From assembly GCA_944325595.1 (NCBI GenBank), contig CALVAQ010000002.1, positions 1-64,000 on the forward strand: a DNA stretch of 64,000 bases. Reading direction: 5' to 3'. A model generated the notes under the pieces. That model was not told the DNA's origin, ran no database searches, and worked only from the letters and a program-made list of their open reading frames with translations. Of the stretch, positions 7,173 to 17,881 are shown one piece after another (within the stretch, counting starts at the first letter, position 1; each line of letters opens with the position of its first letter). A program made the translations under genes and the position numbers. This DNA is from Candidatus Gastranaerophilales bacterium. Lineage in GTDB: Bacteria; Cyanobacteriota; Vampirovibrionia; Gastranaerophilales; Gastranaerophilaceae.

Positions 7173-9635
7173 ATGTTTGAACGTTTTACAGAAAAAGCGA
7201 TAAAAGTAATAATGCTTGCACAAGAAGAAGCAAGAAGACTCGGTCACAACTTTGTCGGTACCGAGCAGGTATTGCTCGGATTAATTGGCGAGGGCACCGG
7301 TGTTGCTTCAAAGACATTGAAGTCAATGGGTATTACACTCAAAGATGCAAGAGCTGAAGTCGAAAAAATAATCGGAAGAGGCTCGGGATTTGTTGCTGTT
7401 GAAATACCTTTTACACCAAGAGCAAAAAGAGTTCTTGAGCTTTCCTGGGATGAAGCAAGACAACTCGGACACAACTACATCGGAACGGAACACCTTTTAT
7501 TAGGACTTATCAGAGAAGGCGAAGGTGTAGCAGCCAGAGTGTTGGAAAATCTGGGCGTAGATTTGAACAAACTTAGAAGCAATATTATAAAAATGCTAGG
7601 CGAGTCAAAGCCGACAGCACAAACAGCTACGGCAGGCACAGCATCAGGAGGAAAAACCAAAACTCCTTCTTTGGATGAATTCGGTACAGATTTGACTCTT
7701 GCTGCTCAGGAGCAAAGACTTGACCCTGTTGTCGGAAGAGAAAAAGAAATTGAGCGTGTAATTCAAATTCTTGCAAGAAGAACAAAAAACAATCCCGTAT
7801 TGATAGGTGAACCCGGTGTTGGTAAAACAGCTGTAGCAGAAGGTCTTGCTATCAGAATCGTAAATTCTGACGTACCTGATATTCTGGAAGGTAAGAAGAT
7901 TATTCAGCTTGATATGGGACTTCTTGTGGCAGGCACGAAATACAGAGGCGAATTTGAAGAACGTCTTAAAAAGATTATGGATGAAATCAGACAGGCAGGA
8001 AATGTCATTCTTGTTATTGATGAAATGCATACTCTTATCGGTGCCGGTGCAGCGGAAGGTGCAATTGATGCAGCAAACATACTGAAACCTGCATTATCAA
8101 GAGGCGAAATTCAGGTTATCGGTGCAACAACACTCGATGAATACAGAAAATATGTAGAAAAAGATGCTGCTCTTGAAAGAAGATTTCAACCTGTAATAAT
8201 TGATGAACCTTCAATTGATGAATCAATAGAAATCATTAGAGGTTTAAAATCAAAATACGAAGAACACCATAGGCTAACAATTTCAGACGAAGCAATTATT
8301 GCTGCGGTTTCATTGTCAGACAAATATATTACTGACAGATTTCTGCCTGATAAAGCAATTGATATTATTGATGAAGCCAGCTCAAAGGTTCGTTTGAATG
8401 TAAGCTCTCTGCCGCCTGAGGGTAAAGAACTCGAAAAAGAACTTAAAGGAATAATCAAACAAAAAGAAGATGCTATCAGAAATCAGGAATTTGAACTGGC
8501 ATCAAACCTGCGTGACAAAGAAGCTGATTTAAAAGACAAAATCAGAGATATGTCACAGCAATGGAAGGATGCTCATGATGCCAACAAACCTGTTGTAACA
8601 GCAGAAAATGTTGCAGAAGTTGTCAGCATTATGACAGGTATTCCTACAACAAAGATTACCGAAAAAGAATCAGAAAGACTTTTAAAACTCGAAGATACTC
8701 TTCACCAAAGAGTTATTGGTCAGGATCAGGCTGTTGTTTCACTGGCAAAAGCAATCAGACGTGCCAGAGTCGGCTTGAAATCACCAAACAGACCGATAGG
8801 AAGCTTTATATTTGCAGGTCCTACCGGTGTTGGTAAGACAGAGTTGGCTAAAGCTCTCGCTGAGGCAGTATTCGGCTCGGAAGACAACATGATAAGAGTG
8901 GATATGTCTGAATTTATGGAAAAACATTCTACTGCAAAACTTATCGGTTCTCCTCCGGGCTATGTTGGATACGATGACGGTGGACACCTGACAGAAACAA
9001 TACGTAAAAAACCGTATTCTGTCATACTTTTTGATGAAATTGAAAAGGCACATCCGGATGTATTTAACATCATGCTGCAAATACTTGATGACGGTCGTTT
9101 GACGGATGCAAAAGGCAGACATATCAACTTTAAAAATACTATCATTATTATGACAAGTAACGTCGGTGCCAGCATGATTACAACATCGTCAAAACTCGGT
9201 TTCTCTGTTGCTGATGATGAATCAAAAGACAAATACGAACACCTCAAAGATACTGTTATGGAAGAAATGAAAAAAGCATTCCGACCGGAATTCCTTAACA
9301 GAATTGATGATATTATTGTATTCTCACATCTCAGCAAACCTGAAATCAGAGAAATCGTTGATCTTATGTTTAAAGACCTTGTCAAACGTATTCAGTCACA
9401 CGATTTCACAATTGAGGTTTCAGACGAAGTCAAAGATTACCTTGCAGATGAAGGATACTCTGAAGCATACGGTGCAAGACCGCTTAGAAGAGTTATTCAA
9501 AAGAAAATTGAAGACACTCTTGCCGAAGAGATTCTCAACGGCAAATACAAAGCTGGTGACGTAATTTCAGCAAAACTGGATGACAAAAAGATTGTCTTTG
9601 AAAAAGTTGAAGAAAAAGCTGAATCGGCAAAGTAG
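7173..9635 (+). CDS. clpC: ATP-dependent Clp protease ATPase ClpC
   Basis: This 820-residue Hsp100 unfoldase feeds substrates to ClpP. The order is a double Clp-N repeat (residues 1-145), AAA module 1 with Walker A GEPGVGKT at 212-219 and Walker [10 protein letters not shown], a middle region with a UVR motif ([20 protein letters not shown]) that distinguishes ClpC from ClpA/B, and AAA module 2 with GPTGVGKT and [11 protein letters not shown], then the C-terminal D2-small domain ([12 protein letters not shown]). An AGGAG ribosome site precedes the ATG. It is a single-gene unit: no mcsA, mcsB or ctsR neighbours, as in cyanobacteria rather than Firmicutes. A hairpin terminator follows at 9661. 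Confidence 0.97.
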   Translation: MFERFTEKAIKVIMLAQEEARRLGHNFVGTEQVLLGLIGEGTGVASKTLKSMGITLKDARAEVEKIIGRGSGFVAVEIPFTPRAKRVLELSWDEARQLGHNYIGTEHLLLGLIREGEGVAARVLENLGVDLNKLRSNIIKMLGESKPTAQTATAGTASGGKTKTPSLDEFGTDLTLAAQEQRLDPVVGREKEIERVIQILARRTKNNPVLIGEPGVGKTAVAEGLAIRIVNSDVPDILEGKKIIQLDMGLLVAGTKYRGEFEERLKKIMDEIRQAGNVILVIDEMHTLIGAGAAEGAIDAANILKPALSRGEIQVIGATTLDEYRKYVEKDAALERRFQPVIIDEPSIDESIEIIRGLKSKYEEHHRLTISDEAIIAAVSLSDKYITDRFLPDKAIDIIDEASSKVRLNVSSLPPEGKELEKELKGIIKQKEDAIRNQEFELASNLRDKEADLKDKIRDMSQQWKDAHDANKPVVTAENVAEVVSIMTGIPTTKITEKESERLLKLEDTLHQRVIGQDQAVVSLAKAIRRARVGLKSPNRPIGSFIFAGPTGVGKTELAKALAEAVFGSEDNMIRVDMSEFMEKHSTAKLIGSPPGYVGYDDGGHLTETIRKKPYSVILFDEIEKAHPDVFNIMLQILDDGRLTDAKGRHINFKNTIIIMTSNVGASMITTSSKLGFSVADDESKDKYEHLKDTVMEEMKKAFRPEFLNRIDDIIVFSHLSKPEIREIVDLMFKDLVKRIQSHDFTIEVSDEVKDYLADEGYSEAYGARPLRRVIQKKIEDTLAEEILNGKYKAGDVISAKLDDKKIVFEKVEEKAESAK

Positions 9636-9660
9636 GAGACTTAAACATATTTGTTAAACA

Positions 9661-9689
9661 AAAAGGAAAGCCCTGAGCTTTCCTTTTTT
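9661..9689 (+). terminator. Intrinsic terminator of clpC
   Basis: AAAAGGAAAGC and GCTTTCCTTTT form an 11-bp perfect stem with a CCTGA loop, ending in a run of six T. Confidence 0.9.
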
Positions 9690-9728
9690 GTATTTATGAT
9701 ATTTAACATCCAATCCAGTGTCTCAGAT

Positions 9729-9778
9729 ACCGCCGGCTCTCCTGAAATCAGCCGCTGGCGGCTTTTGTTTGGCAGAGT
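9729..9778 (+). terminator. Possible second hairpin before gyrA
   Basis: CCGCCGGCT and AGCCGCTGGCGG form an imperfect GC-rich stem followed by TTTTGTTT. It may be a back-up terminator for clpC. Nothing else is seen between 9690 and the gyrA promoter. Confidence 0.4.
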
Positions 9779-9831
9779 CTTATCTCGAATTTTTCTCGGA
9801 CAATTTTTATGGCAAATATATTTAACAAAAT

Positions 9832-9859
9832 TTGCACCGCAATGTGTTTATGCTAGAAT
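9832..9859 (+). promoter_or_regulatory. gyrA promoter
   Basis: TTGCAC (9832-9837), a 16-base spacer and TAGAAT (9854-9859) with an extended -10 TGC directly before it. This leaves a leader of roughly 27 bases before the TTG start. Confidence 0.6.
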
Positions 9860-9892
9860 ATAGCTATACACAGTAGAATTAGGGGTGGAGAA

Positions 9893-12469
9893 TTGAGCCA
9901 GCAGAATTTATTTGAAGACGGAAAAATAGTTCCCGTAAATATAAGAGATGAAATGAAGCGTTCTTACATCGATTATGCGATGTCAGTTATTGTAGGACGT
10001 GCGCTTCCTGATGTAAGAGACGGTCTAAAACCCGTTCACAGACGTATTTTGTTTGCTATGAACGAACTCGGTATGACTCCGGATAAACCGTTCAAGAAAA
10101 GCGCCAGAATCGTCGGTGAAGTTCTCGGTAAATATCACCCTCACGGTGATAGTGCTGTATACGAATCTTTGGTTCGTATGGCACAGGATTTTTCCACCAG
10201 ATATCAAACAATTGACGGTCATGGAAACTTCGGCTCCGTAGATGGCGACTCTGCAGCCGCTATGCGTTATACAGAAGCAAGAATGCACAAAATCACACAA
10301 TCAATGCTTGCTGATATTGACTGCGAAACTGTTGATTTCACTCCCAACTTTGACGGTTCACTTGAAGAGCCGACTGTACTGCCGGTTAGATTGCCGATGT
10401 TGCTATTGAACGGTGTTTCAGGTATTGCGGTTGGCATGGCAACAAACATTCCTCCGCACAACCTGTGCGAAATTGTAGACGGTACTGTTGCTTTGATTGA
10501 TAATCCTGAAATTACCGTTGAAGGACTAATGGAATACATTAAAGGTCCCGATTTTCCGACAGCTGCTACAATAGTCGGATTACTGGATATAAAACAAGCT
10601 TACATGACCGGTCGCGGCTCAATAAAAATGAGAGCAGTTGCGCAGTTTGAAGAAATCCCCGGAGGCGGCGGACGTCAGGGCAGAACTGCTATTATTGTTA
10701 CGGAAATCCCGTATCAGGTTAACAAGGCAATGCTTATAGAAAAGATTGCCGAGCTTGTTCGTGATAAAAAGATTGACGGTATCTCGGATTTGAGAGACGA
10801 ATCCGACCGTGAAGGCATGAGAATTGTCATAGAACTCAAACGTGATGCAAAGCCCGAAGTTGTTAAAAACAACCTCTTCAAATACACTCAATTGAGCACT
10901 ACTTTCGGTGTAAATATGGTTGCTCTTGTCGGAAAGCAACCGAGGCTGATGAACCTTTATGAAGTATTGAACGAATTTGTTGAACACAGGGTAGAAGTTG
11001 TTACAAGAAGAACAATCTTCTTCCTCAAAAAAGCAAAAATCAGAGCCCATATCTTGGAAGGTTTGATTATTGCTCTTGGCAGCCTCGATGAGGTAATTGA
11101 ATTAATCAAAAAATCTAAAACTACTGATGAAGCTAGAGTCGGTTTGATGAGCAGATTCGGACTTGATGCAGATCAGGCAAATGCCATTCTTGAAATGCAA
11201 TTGAGACGTTTAACAGGACTCGAACAAGACAAAATTAAATCAGAGTACGATGATTTGAGAAAGAAAATTGCAGAATATGAAGCAATTCTTGCTGACAGAC
11301 AAAAAGTTTTGAATATCATCAAAGAAGAGTTGCTTGAAGATAAAGAAAAATACGGCGATGACAGAAGAACACATATCGTTCCGGAAGCCGATGAAATGAC
11401 AATTGAAGATTTGACTCCGAATGTTCCTATGGCGGTATTTATTACCCGTCAGGGATATTTAAAAAGAATAGCTCTAGATACATTTGAACGTCAAAACAGA
11501 GCGACAAGAGGCAAAGGCGGAATAAAAACAAAAGAAGATGATGATGTCGAACAGTTCTTTACTGCAATGATGCACGACAAAGTCCTGTTCTTCAGCTCAA
11601 AAGGTACGGTATACAGCCTGAATGTATACGAATTTCCTGAAGGCGGACGTCAGGCAAAAGGTTTGCCTATTATCAATGTTTTGCCGCTTGAACAGGATGA
11701 ACAAATCACGGCAGTTGTTCCTGTCAGTGATTTTAAATCCGCATCAAACCTTATTATGCTTACCCAAAAAGGCTATATCAAGAGAATATCTCTGGATAAC
11801 TTCGAAAATATCAGAAAAAGCGGCATAATCGCTATAGGACTTGAAGAAGGCGATACACTCTGCTGGGTAAAACAGGCAAAAGACAACGATGAGGTTATAA
11901 TCGGCACCTCATGCGGCATGGCAATCAGATTCCCGATAAACGACTTAAGACCGCTTGGAAGAAGTGCAAGAGGTGTAAATTCTATGAAACTCAGAACCGG
12001 TGACAAGCTTATCGGTTGTGATATTGTTCCTCGTGATTACGATGCCGATTTGCTTGTTGTTACATCAGACGGATTTGGCAAACGTTCAAAACTTTCTGAA
12101 TTCAGACCCCAAAACAGAGGCGGTATAGGCTTGATTGCTACAAAATTCAAATCATCCGCATCAAGACTTGTTGCCTTGACAATTGTGGAAGACAAAGATG
12201 AAATTATGGTAGTAACACAAAACGGTGTTGTTTCCAGAATCAAAGCTGACTGCATTTCACGTCAGGGCAGACCGGCAACAGGTGTAAAAATACAGAATCT
12301 CTCAGACGGAGATATGGTCTGCACAATCAACAAAATTGTAGATCCTGATTCAGGTGAAGATTCTGATGCAGCATGCAATCTTCCTGCGGATAACAATCCT
12401 TCAGAAGATACATCTGTACAACAAACAACATTTGATGGTATAAATACAGAAGATAATAGTGAAGAATAA
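9893..12469 (+). CDS. gyrA: DNA gyrase subunit A
   Basis: The 858-residue subunit breaks and rejoins DNA in the gyrase A2B2 complex. The catalytic tyrosine is Tyr126 (AAMRYTEAR). The quinolone region GDSAVYESL has Ser87 and Glu91 where E. coli has Ser83 and Asp87. The C-terminal DNA-wrapping domain contains a GyrA-box-like [10 protein letters not shown], which is not a perfect match to the QRRGGKG consensus, so a ParC function cannot be wholly excluded by the box alone; overall length and blades favour GyrA. The last 45 residues are an acidic Asp/Glu/Asn/Ser tail. The start is a TTG preceded by GGGGTGGAG. Confidence 0.95.
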   Translation: MSQQNLFEDGKIVPVNIRDEMKRSYIDYAMSVIVGRALPDVRDGLKPVHRRILFAMNELGMTPDKPFKKSARIVGEVLGKYHPHGDSAVYESLVRMAQDFSTRYQTIDGHGNFGSVDGDSAAAMRYTEARMHKITQSMLADIDCETVDFTPNFDGSLEEPTVLPVRLPMLLLNGVSGIAVGMATNIPPHNLCEIVDGTVALIDNPEITVEGLMEYIKGPDFPTAATIVGLLDIKQAYMTGRGSIKMRAVAQFEEIPGGGGRQGRTAIIVTEIPYQVNKAMLIEKIAELVRDKKIDGISDLRDESDREGMRIVIELKRDAKPEVVKNNLFKYTQLSTTFGVNMVALVGKQPRLMNLYEVLNEFVEHRVEVVTRRTIFFLKKAKIRAHILEGLIIALGSLDEVIELIKKSKTTDEARVGLMSRFGLDADQANAILEMQLRRLTGLEQDKIKSEYDDLRKKIAEYEAILADRQKVLNIIKEELLEDKEKYGDDRRTHIVPEADEMTIEDLTPNVPMAVFITRQGYLKRIALDTFERQNRATRGKGGIKTKEDDDVEQFFTAMMHDKVLFFSSKGTVYSLNVYEFPEGGRQAKGLPIINVLPLEQDEQITAVVPVSDFKSASNLIMLTQKGYIKRISLDNFENIRKSGIIAIGLEEGDTLCWVKQAKDNDEVIIGTSCGMAIRFPINDLRPLGRSARGVNSMKLRTGDKLIGCDIVPRDYDADLLVVTSDGFGKRSKLSEFRPQNRGGIGLIATKFKSSASRLVALTIVEDKDEIMVVTQNGVVSRIKADCISRQGRPATGVKIQNLSDGDMVCTINKIVDPDSGEDSDAACNLPADNNPSEDTSVQQTTFDGINTEDNSEE

Positions 12470-12486
12470 TAAGAAAGGTTTTTAAG

Positions 12487-13263
12487 ATGAAAAGAATAGA
12501 TTCATTCAAAAAAGATTTGGCAGCAAAAAGAGCGGTAAAAATCATTGCAGGTATCGACAATTTTGATATCGACAGAGTCAAAAGCGTTGTTATAGCTGCT
12601 GACAGAGCAAAGGCAAGTGCTGTAGATGTTAGCGCAAATGAAGAAATTATTAAAATGGCAAAAGAAAACACAACACTGCCGGTATTTGTTTCTTCAATAG
12701 TTCCGGAAGATTTGGCAATGGCGGTAAAAGCAGGTGCAGATGCTATCGAAATCGGTAACTTTGATGCTTTATACAAAAAAGGCATGAGAATGTCTGCAAT
12801 GGAAATTCTTGATATTGTTAAAGAAACACTGGCTCTCATCAAAAAATCAAATGTTTTTGTATGTGTTACAGTTCCCGGACATATTGCTATTGCTGACCAA
12901 ATCAATCTTGCAAAAGAACTTGAAGCTCTCAATGTTGACTTAATTCAAACTGAAGGTGCTGCTACTGTTGAAGCACAATCTGAAGGTGCAAGAGGTCTTT
13001 TGGAAACAGCAGAAGTTTCTATTGCAAATACAATTGAACTTGCAAGAAATGTTGAAATTCCTGTTATGACAGCTTCAGGTTTGACTACCACAACTGTTCC
13101 TATGGCATTGGCTGCAGGTGCATCTGCCGTTGGTGTAGGTTCTTGTGTAAACAAACTCAAATCAGATATTGAGATGATTGCCGCTGCTACAGCTATTGTA
13201 GAGTCTGTTGAGTCAGTAAGAGGTTCAAGAGAAGCTGAAAAAGAAGCTGAAGTTGTTGCATAA
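12487..13263 (+). CDS. Ycf23/DUF561 family TIM-barrel protein
   Basis: The 258-residue protein resembles Ycf23 (DUF561), a family best known from cyanobacteria and plastids. Its pattern of alternating strands and helices with glycine-rich ends (KAGADAIEIGNFDALY, VPGHIAIADQINLA, TEGAATVEAQSEGARG, TASGLTTTTVPMALAAGASAVGVGS) fits a phosphate-binding TIM barrel. The biochemical role of the family is not established. It follows gyrA by 17 bases with an AAAGG ribosome site, so the two are probably cotranscribed. Its presence is a main hint of cyanobacterial-phylum ancestry. The assignment is from sequence pattern memory, not a search. Confidence 0.75.
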   Translation: MKRIDSFKKDLAAKRAVKIIAGIDNFDIDRVKSVVIAADRAKASAVDVSANEEIIKMAKENTTLPVFVSSIVPEDLAMAVKAGADAIEIGNFDALYKKGMRMSAMEILDIVKETLALIKKSNVFVCVTVPGHIAIADQINLAKELEALNVDLIQTEGAATVEAQSEGARGLLETAEVSIANTIELARNVEIPVMTASGLTTTTVPMALAAGASAVGVGSCVNKLKSDIEMIAAATAIVESVESVRGSREAEKEAEVVA

Positions 13264-13280
13264 AACATGATGATAAAATA

Positions 13281-13317
13281 AAAAAGAGTCTCAAATAAAA
13301 TTTGAGGCTCTTTTTTT
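13281..13317. terminator. Bidirectional terminator between ycf23-like and glucosyltransferase genes
   Basis: AAAAAGAG(T)CTCAAA pairs with TTTGAG(G)CTCTTTTT around a short AT loop. A-run and T-run flanks allow use from both sides. Confidence 0.9.
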
Positions 13318-13327
13318 GTACTCTGTT

Positions 13328-16189
13328 TTATACAGCAGGTACGGTTTCAGGAGCAAAAACTTTTAAATCTGTTAAAAGTTTTGTGTACCCGTCTATTGGT
13401 CCGTTATTTACAAGCCAGCCATGGTCGGCGTTTAACGATTCTTTGAGCATATTGCCGAATTTTTCTTTATCCTGATAGATATTTACTGCTTTTTCGAAGA
13501 TTTTTCCGAGATTTTCTCCATTAATTTTTGTTGCATCAATATTTGGATCAAATCTGTGCTGGAATTTTACAAATAAAGCATTAATTTCATCCGAAAGATT
13601 TGCTGTCAGCCCGCCTACCTCATTTGTAATCGGGACAGCGCCGTTAAATTTTGCTATTTCTTTGTGTACAAGCCCGAATGGCTCAAACCAGCTTGTCATC
13701 GGTGTAAAGTCTGTCATCATCTTGCAGCCTTCATATCTTCCAGGCTCGCTGAAAAGACCCGCAGCAACCATTCTTTGTGCTGCCTTGGGATTTGTTTTTG
13801 CAAGTTCTGTTTTTGCATCAAGAAAATACTTCAAAAACTCGGGTTTTCCGCTGCCCTGCAGGTAGAATACCGGATATTCAGTGCCTTTGTAATTTTTGTA
13901 AAATTCAAGAATGCCTTTTGCGTATATATCTATACCCTTCTGGTCTTCTATTCGACCAGCAACCGCAAAAACTGGAGTATCCGCATTAACTCCGGTTAAA
14001 TCGGTAGCTTCCGGCATGTATAATTTCATCGGATTTTCTTTTCCGTTTGTTAATTTTGCCTGTTCTACCTCTTTTATTACGTTCTCAAGGTATACATTTT
14101 TGTTTTTGTTATGCCATTCCAAAAGATTCACATCTTTGGAATACGGAGTGATAGAGCCTTCTTGCAACCCTAATTTTGCTTCAATATCTCTTGCAATTTT
14201 TTCTGAGAGAATATTATTTGAAGTGTCACATCCGTTATTCACTCCGACAAGTGTTTTTTGAGGTGAATACAATTTTGTATCCAGATTATTTTTAAGAATT
14301 ACACTTTTTACAAAATCTTCGTTTTCAAATTCAAATTTTCTGGCTCTCATTTTGAATATGTCATGCACAGAGCCGCCAAAACCTCTGTGAGAAGCAATTT
14401 CTCCGGCATAATTTTCTGATACGGGTATGAGTATGTCAGAATAGCTGGCTGCCATCATTTGCGGATTTACTTCTCTTCCTGTCATCATTGCATTCCAGAG
14501 ATACTCAGGCAGTCCGGGTTTGTTTGCCTGTACGGCAACATCAGGCATAAATGCATTTTCAACAATTTTGGCAGCATGTTCACCGAACATAATATTGAAC
14601 ATTCTCTCCTGACTGAACCCGACAGCACCTTTGTACTCGACGTTATGAAGCAGAGTCATTATCGGAATATTCTGGAGTTTATCAGCTTTTTGCGGATCCA
14701 TTCCATAATATTTTTTGACTGTCGTGAGCTGTCTTAAGATAGCAGAAATCGGACCTGTATGCCAATCGTTGCCGATGATTGCATCTGCACCGAGTTTTAT
14801 AAATTCTTTTTCCGGTTGTTTTGTTTCTTTGTTTATAATTACATTTCCTTTTTCATTAAGCTTGTCCAGTGTTTTTAAGACAAATTTGCTTTCATCTGAG
14901 TTGTATAACTGCTCAGTAAAGAATTTTGAAAAATATGTCATTCTCTCTGTTTCGCCGGATGAAAGTGTATCATTTCTGTATAAATTAAATTTTTCACCAT
15001 CATTCAGCTTCCTTGCAGACATATCAAATTTCTTTGAGTCATAGAAAACAGTTCTGTACTTTCCATATGCTTCTATTTCATTTGTTTTGGCATCTCTTTT
15101 AATTTTTACAAAATCAGTTTCATATGACCTGCCTTCATTCAGAGCTTTGTCAATCGTTGCTTTTGTTTCTTCAGGCAGCCTTGCTCTCAATGCTTCCCAA
15201 TCAACAGGCGCCTCCATTGCATCTGTGATATATACATTGACTTTTTCTTTAATTATTCCTTTTTCTGTATGCATAGGAACAATCATTTCTTGCACTTCAT
15301 TAAGGGTTGCTAGTGTCTGTTTTTCCCACTTACCTTTTTTGTTGTTAAAACTTGTTCTGATATATTCATACTGCCCTTCAAATTTTCCTGTTTCAGGAGA
15401 TATTTTTGCTACTTTTGACAGGAATGTATCAGCGGCTGTTTGACCTGTGTATAAAGGAGTATCCAGAATCATAGCGCCTTTTTGGGCTCTTCCTTCCATT
15501 ATGGCGGCAAGATTACTTGCCAAATCTTTCGGCACAACCGCCATACCTCCGGCTTTTGTAAACGGGACAAGCTCAGAGGTTGGCATCCTTACAACTGCAT
15601 ATCTGGGTGGAGTATTTGTCCTTTGAATTAATCCAAAAATTCTCTTAGTCGGCTCATTGCGAAGAAGTGTTCTCATTTCTTCTTCAACTTTGCCGGTAAT
15701 TTCACTTACAATCGTACCGAGATTCATTTCAACACCGTATACATTCACTTTTCTTGTTTGATATATTCCCGGTACTTCAAAATTCGGTTTGGGAAGACTG
15801 CTTATTCTGTAATTTGTATTATTTATGGCTTCTTTAGTCTTTGCTTCAACTCCTGAAAGTCTTTGACCAAAACTTTCAGTTGCAGCGCTAAATCTGTTTA
15901 TTGCACTGTCAATTTTTCCGTCAAGCTTTGAAGAAAGCTCAGAAATGAGTTTTTCTGTATTTTTAGCCGCTTTAAAATTTCTGCTCAATACAACACCTGC
16001 AACGCCCAATGATGTCAAAGCAAGCGCCGAGCTGACATACAATGCAGTTTTCATCTTTTTTTCATTGGTAAAACCGCTTTGCTGTTTGACTGCTTGTGAA
16101 GTTTCAGGTGTCGGTTTTGCCGGCATTAAATTTAGTCCGTTTTTGAGCAGACTTTCCCCATGGAACGAAATTTTTTGAATTGCACACAT
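13328..16189 (-). CDS. Membrane-anchored GT5-type glycogen/starch synthase-like protein
   Basis: This is a 953-residue protein, about twice the usual length of a glycogen synthase. Residues 1-12 carry the I-Q-K-I-S-F-H-G motif; a hydrophobic segment spans about 48-69; a helical, probably coiled-coil region follows to about 125. The GT5 signature K212-A-G-G215 (VPFTKAGGMAVVPKDLA) matches the ADP-glucose-binding KxGG site. The C-terminal GT-B half shows VFAVAGRIEDQKGID and WFEPFGLVHKE, equivalent to the donor-binding and E-x-F-G motifs, plus ITNEVGGL. The middle holds long inserts not typical of the family. It probably transfers glucose to an alpha-glucan, but a membrane anchor on such an enzyme is odd. 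It could instead be a related GT-B enzyme. It is a lone gene, convergent with ycf23. Confidence 0.75.
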   Translation of the reverse strand: MCAIQKISFHGESLLKNGLNLMPAKPTPETSQAVKQQSGFTNEKKMKTALYVSSALALTSLGVAGVVLSRNFKAAKNTEKLISELSSKLDGKIDSAINRFSAATESFGQRLSGVEAKTKEAINNTNYRISSLPKPNFEVPGIYQTRKVNVYGVEMNLGTIVSEITGKVEEEMRTLLRNEPTKRIFGLIQRTNTPPRYAVVRMPTSELVPFTKAGGMAVVPKDLASNLAAIMEGRAQKGAMILDTPLYTGQTAADTFLSKVAKISPETGKFEGQYEYIRTSFNNKKGKWEKQTLATLNEVQEMIVPMHTEKGIIKEKVNVYITDAMEAPVDWEALRARLPEETKATIDKALNEGRSYETDFVKIKRDAKTNEIEAYGKYRTVFYDSKKFDMSARKLNDGEKFNLYRNDTLSSGETERMTYFSKFFTEQLYNSDESKFVLKTLDKLNEKGNVIINKETKQPEKEFIKLGADAIIGNDWHTGPISAILRQLTTVKKYYGMDPQKADKLQNIPIMTLLHNVEYKGAVGFSQERMFNIMFGEHAAKIVENAFMPDVAVQANKPGLPEYLWNAMMTGREVNPQMMAASYSDILIPVSENYAGEIASHRGFGGSVHDIFKMRARKFEFENEDFVKSVILKNNLDTKLYSPQKTLVGVNNGCDTSNNILSEKIARDIEAKLGLQEGSITPYSKDVNLLEWHNKNKNVYLENVIKEVEQAKLTNGKENPMKLYMPEATDLTGVNADTPVFAVAGRIEDQKGIDIYAKGILEFYKNYKGTEYPVFYLQGSGKPEFLKYFLDAKTELAKTNPKAAQRMVAAGLFSEPGRYEGCKMMTDFTPMTSWFEPFGLVHKEIAKFNGAVPITNEVGGLTANLSDEINALFVKFQHRFDPNIDATKINGENLGKIFEKAVNIYQDKEKFGNMLKESLNADHGWLVNNGPIDGYTKLLTDLKVFAPETVPAV

Positions 16190-16495
16190 ATCTATATACC
16201 CTATCTAAATTGCACCCGCTGCAGAAAACTATTCATACAAAACGTATAAATATTTTTTTTTGCTACTTAAATCCCCTTATATAAACGAAAGTTTACATAA
16301 AATTTAGTGCAGTATACTAATAAACACAGGTTTATTTCTAAACCATGGACGATTATATTATCCGTCATGGTTTTTTGTCAACAATATTATGATTAGCCGG
16401 CATGTCCAGTCACAAAATAATTACAATTTGCTTTACTATTTCTTATGTTTCTAAGAAAATAATTTTGTACGGATGATAAAAAAGAGAGGTGTACT
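16190..16495. other. Intergenic region between divergent glucosyltransferase and pgk genes
   Basis: The 306 bases hold the promoters of both genes. The clearest structure is the hairpin pair at 16329-16376, described separately. A TATACT at 16313-16318 upstream of it is a candidate -10 box for a short plus-strand transcript. The pgk ribosome site AGAGAGGTG lies just before 16496. No small gene is evident. Confidence 0.5.
16329..16376 (+). promoter_or_regulatory. Overlapping hairpins with intrinsic terminator upstream of pgk
   Basis: GGTTTA (16329-16334) pairs with TAAACC (16339-16344). The last four bases AACC also begin a second stem, AACCATG-G-ACG (16341-16351), which pairs with CGTCATGGTT (16363-16372) and is followed by six T. 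The two hairpins cannot form together, the arrangement of a transcription attenuator, or the second simply ends a very short RNA. The terminator is 120 bases before pgk. Confidence 0.55.
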
Positions 16496-17701
16496 ATGAA
16501 AAAATCAGTTCATGATTTGGGAGATATCAAAGGAAAAAGAGCTCTTGTCCGTGTTGATATCAATGTCCCGATGGATGAAAACAAAAATGTTACTGATGAT
16601 ACAAGAATCAGAGCTATATTGCCTACATTGCAATTCTTAAAAGATAAAGGTGCAAAAATTATTCTTATGGCTCACCTTGGCAGACCGAAAGGCGAATGGA
16701 AAGTTGATGAATTTTCTTTGGAACCTGTTGCAAAATATATGTCCAAACTTCTCGGCGAAGACGTATTGTTTGTAAAATCTCCCGTAGGAAAGGGTGCAGA
16801 CAAAGAACTCGAAGCACTCAAAGACGGACAGGTTGCTTTGCTTGAAAATATCAGATTTTACAAAGAAGAAGAAGCAAAAGACGACGATATGACTTTTGCT
16901 CAAGAACTTGCAAAACTCGGTGATTTCTATGTGAACGATGCCTTCGGCGCCGCTCACAGAAAACATACATCTACTGCAAAAGTTGCTCATATCCTCAAAC
17001 CGGCTGTTTCAGGTCTTTTGATGGAAAAAGAGCTCAGATGTCTTTCACAGGCTCTTGATAATCCTGTAAGACCTTTCACTGCAGTAGTCGGCGGTGCAAA
17101 AGTTTCTTCAAAAATCGGCGTTCTTGAAAACCTGATTGACAAAGTTGACAATTTGATTATCGGCGGCGGTATGGCTTATACATTTGTAAAAGCAAACGGC
17201 GGCAAAATCGGTAATTCAATCTGTGAAGATGACCAGATGGATGTGGCTAAAGCAATTGAAAAGAAAGCTGCTGATAAAGGCGTAAAAATTATTATGGCAA
17301 CTGATGTACTTGTTACAGATGACTTCTCCGGTAACGGAACAAATAAAGTTACATCAGTAAACGACATTCCGGACGGATTTGAAGGCGTTGATGCAGGTCC
17401 GCAAACACAAAAAGCTTTTGAAGAAGTAATTAAAAATTCAAAAACAATTTTGATGAACGGACCGGTTGGTGCATTTGAAAATCCTGCTTTTGCTGAAGGT
17501 ACAAAAGCTGTATTGAAGGCAATTGTTGAAGCTACAAAAAACGGTGCTGTTTCTGTAATCGGCGGCGGCGACTCAGTTTCTGCAGCAAAAAAATTCTGCA
17601 ATGCAGAAGACTTCACTCACGTTTCAACCGGCGGCGGTGCTTCTCTTGAATTTATAGAAGGAAAAGTTCTTCCGGGCGTTGATGCATTAGACGAAAAGTA
17701 A
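16496..17701 (+). CDS. pgk: Phosphoglycerate kinase
   Basis: The 401-residue glycolytic enzyme converts 1,3-bisphosphoglycerate and ADP to 3-phosphoglycerate and ATP. The N-terminal substrate-binding signatures RALVRVDINVPMDE and MAHLGRPKG, the AAHRKHTST segment, the hinge region and the C-terminal nucleotide loop VIGGGDSVSAAKK with STGGGASLEF are all present. The ATG follows AGAGAGGTG. It is a single-gene unit with a terminator at each side. Confidence 0.98.
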   Translation: MKKSVHDLGDIKGKRALVRVDINVPMDENKNVTDDTRIRAILPTLQFLKDKGAKIILMAHLGRPKGEWKVDEFSLEPVAKYMSKLLGEDVLFVKSPVGKGADKELEALKDGQVALLENIRFYKEEEAKDDDMTFAQELAKLGDFYVNDAFGAAHRKHTSTAKVAHILKPAVSGLLMEKELRCLSQALDNPVRPFTAVVGGAKVSSKIGVLENLIDKVDNLIIGGGMAYTFVKANGGKIGNSICEDDQMDVAKAIEKKAADKGVKIIMATDVLVTDDFSGNGTNKVTSVNDIPDGFEGVDAGPQTQKAFEEVIKNSKTILMNGPVGAFENPAFAEGTKAVLKAIVEATKNGAVSVIGGGDSVSAAKKFCNAEDFTHVSTGGGASLEFIEGKVLPGVDALDEK

Positions 17702-17721
17702 TAGAAATACTTTTGCAAAAT

Positions 17722-17759
17722 AAAAAGAGTCTGTATTATTTTCTACAGGCTCTTTTTTT
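17722..17759 (+). terminator. Intrinsic terminator of pgk
   Basis: AAAAAGAG(T)CTGTA pairs with TACAG(G)CTCTTTTT and ends in T7. The 5' half is very like the terminator at 13281. Confidence 0.9.
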
Positions 17760-17881
17760 ACAAAATTTTTATCAATTTATTATTTCCGGTTATGCTCATT
17801 GCGTATTTTTGGGTATGTAATATAAGTATTTGCTATTTTAAAAACATGATAAATAATAAAAATATACAGGAGTAATAAAAT

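Noticed and set aside
9651-9863. 70-codon plus-strand frame between clpC and gyrA
   Set aside because: It runs through two terminator hairpins and into the gyrA promoter.
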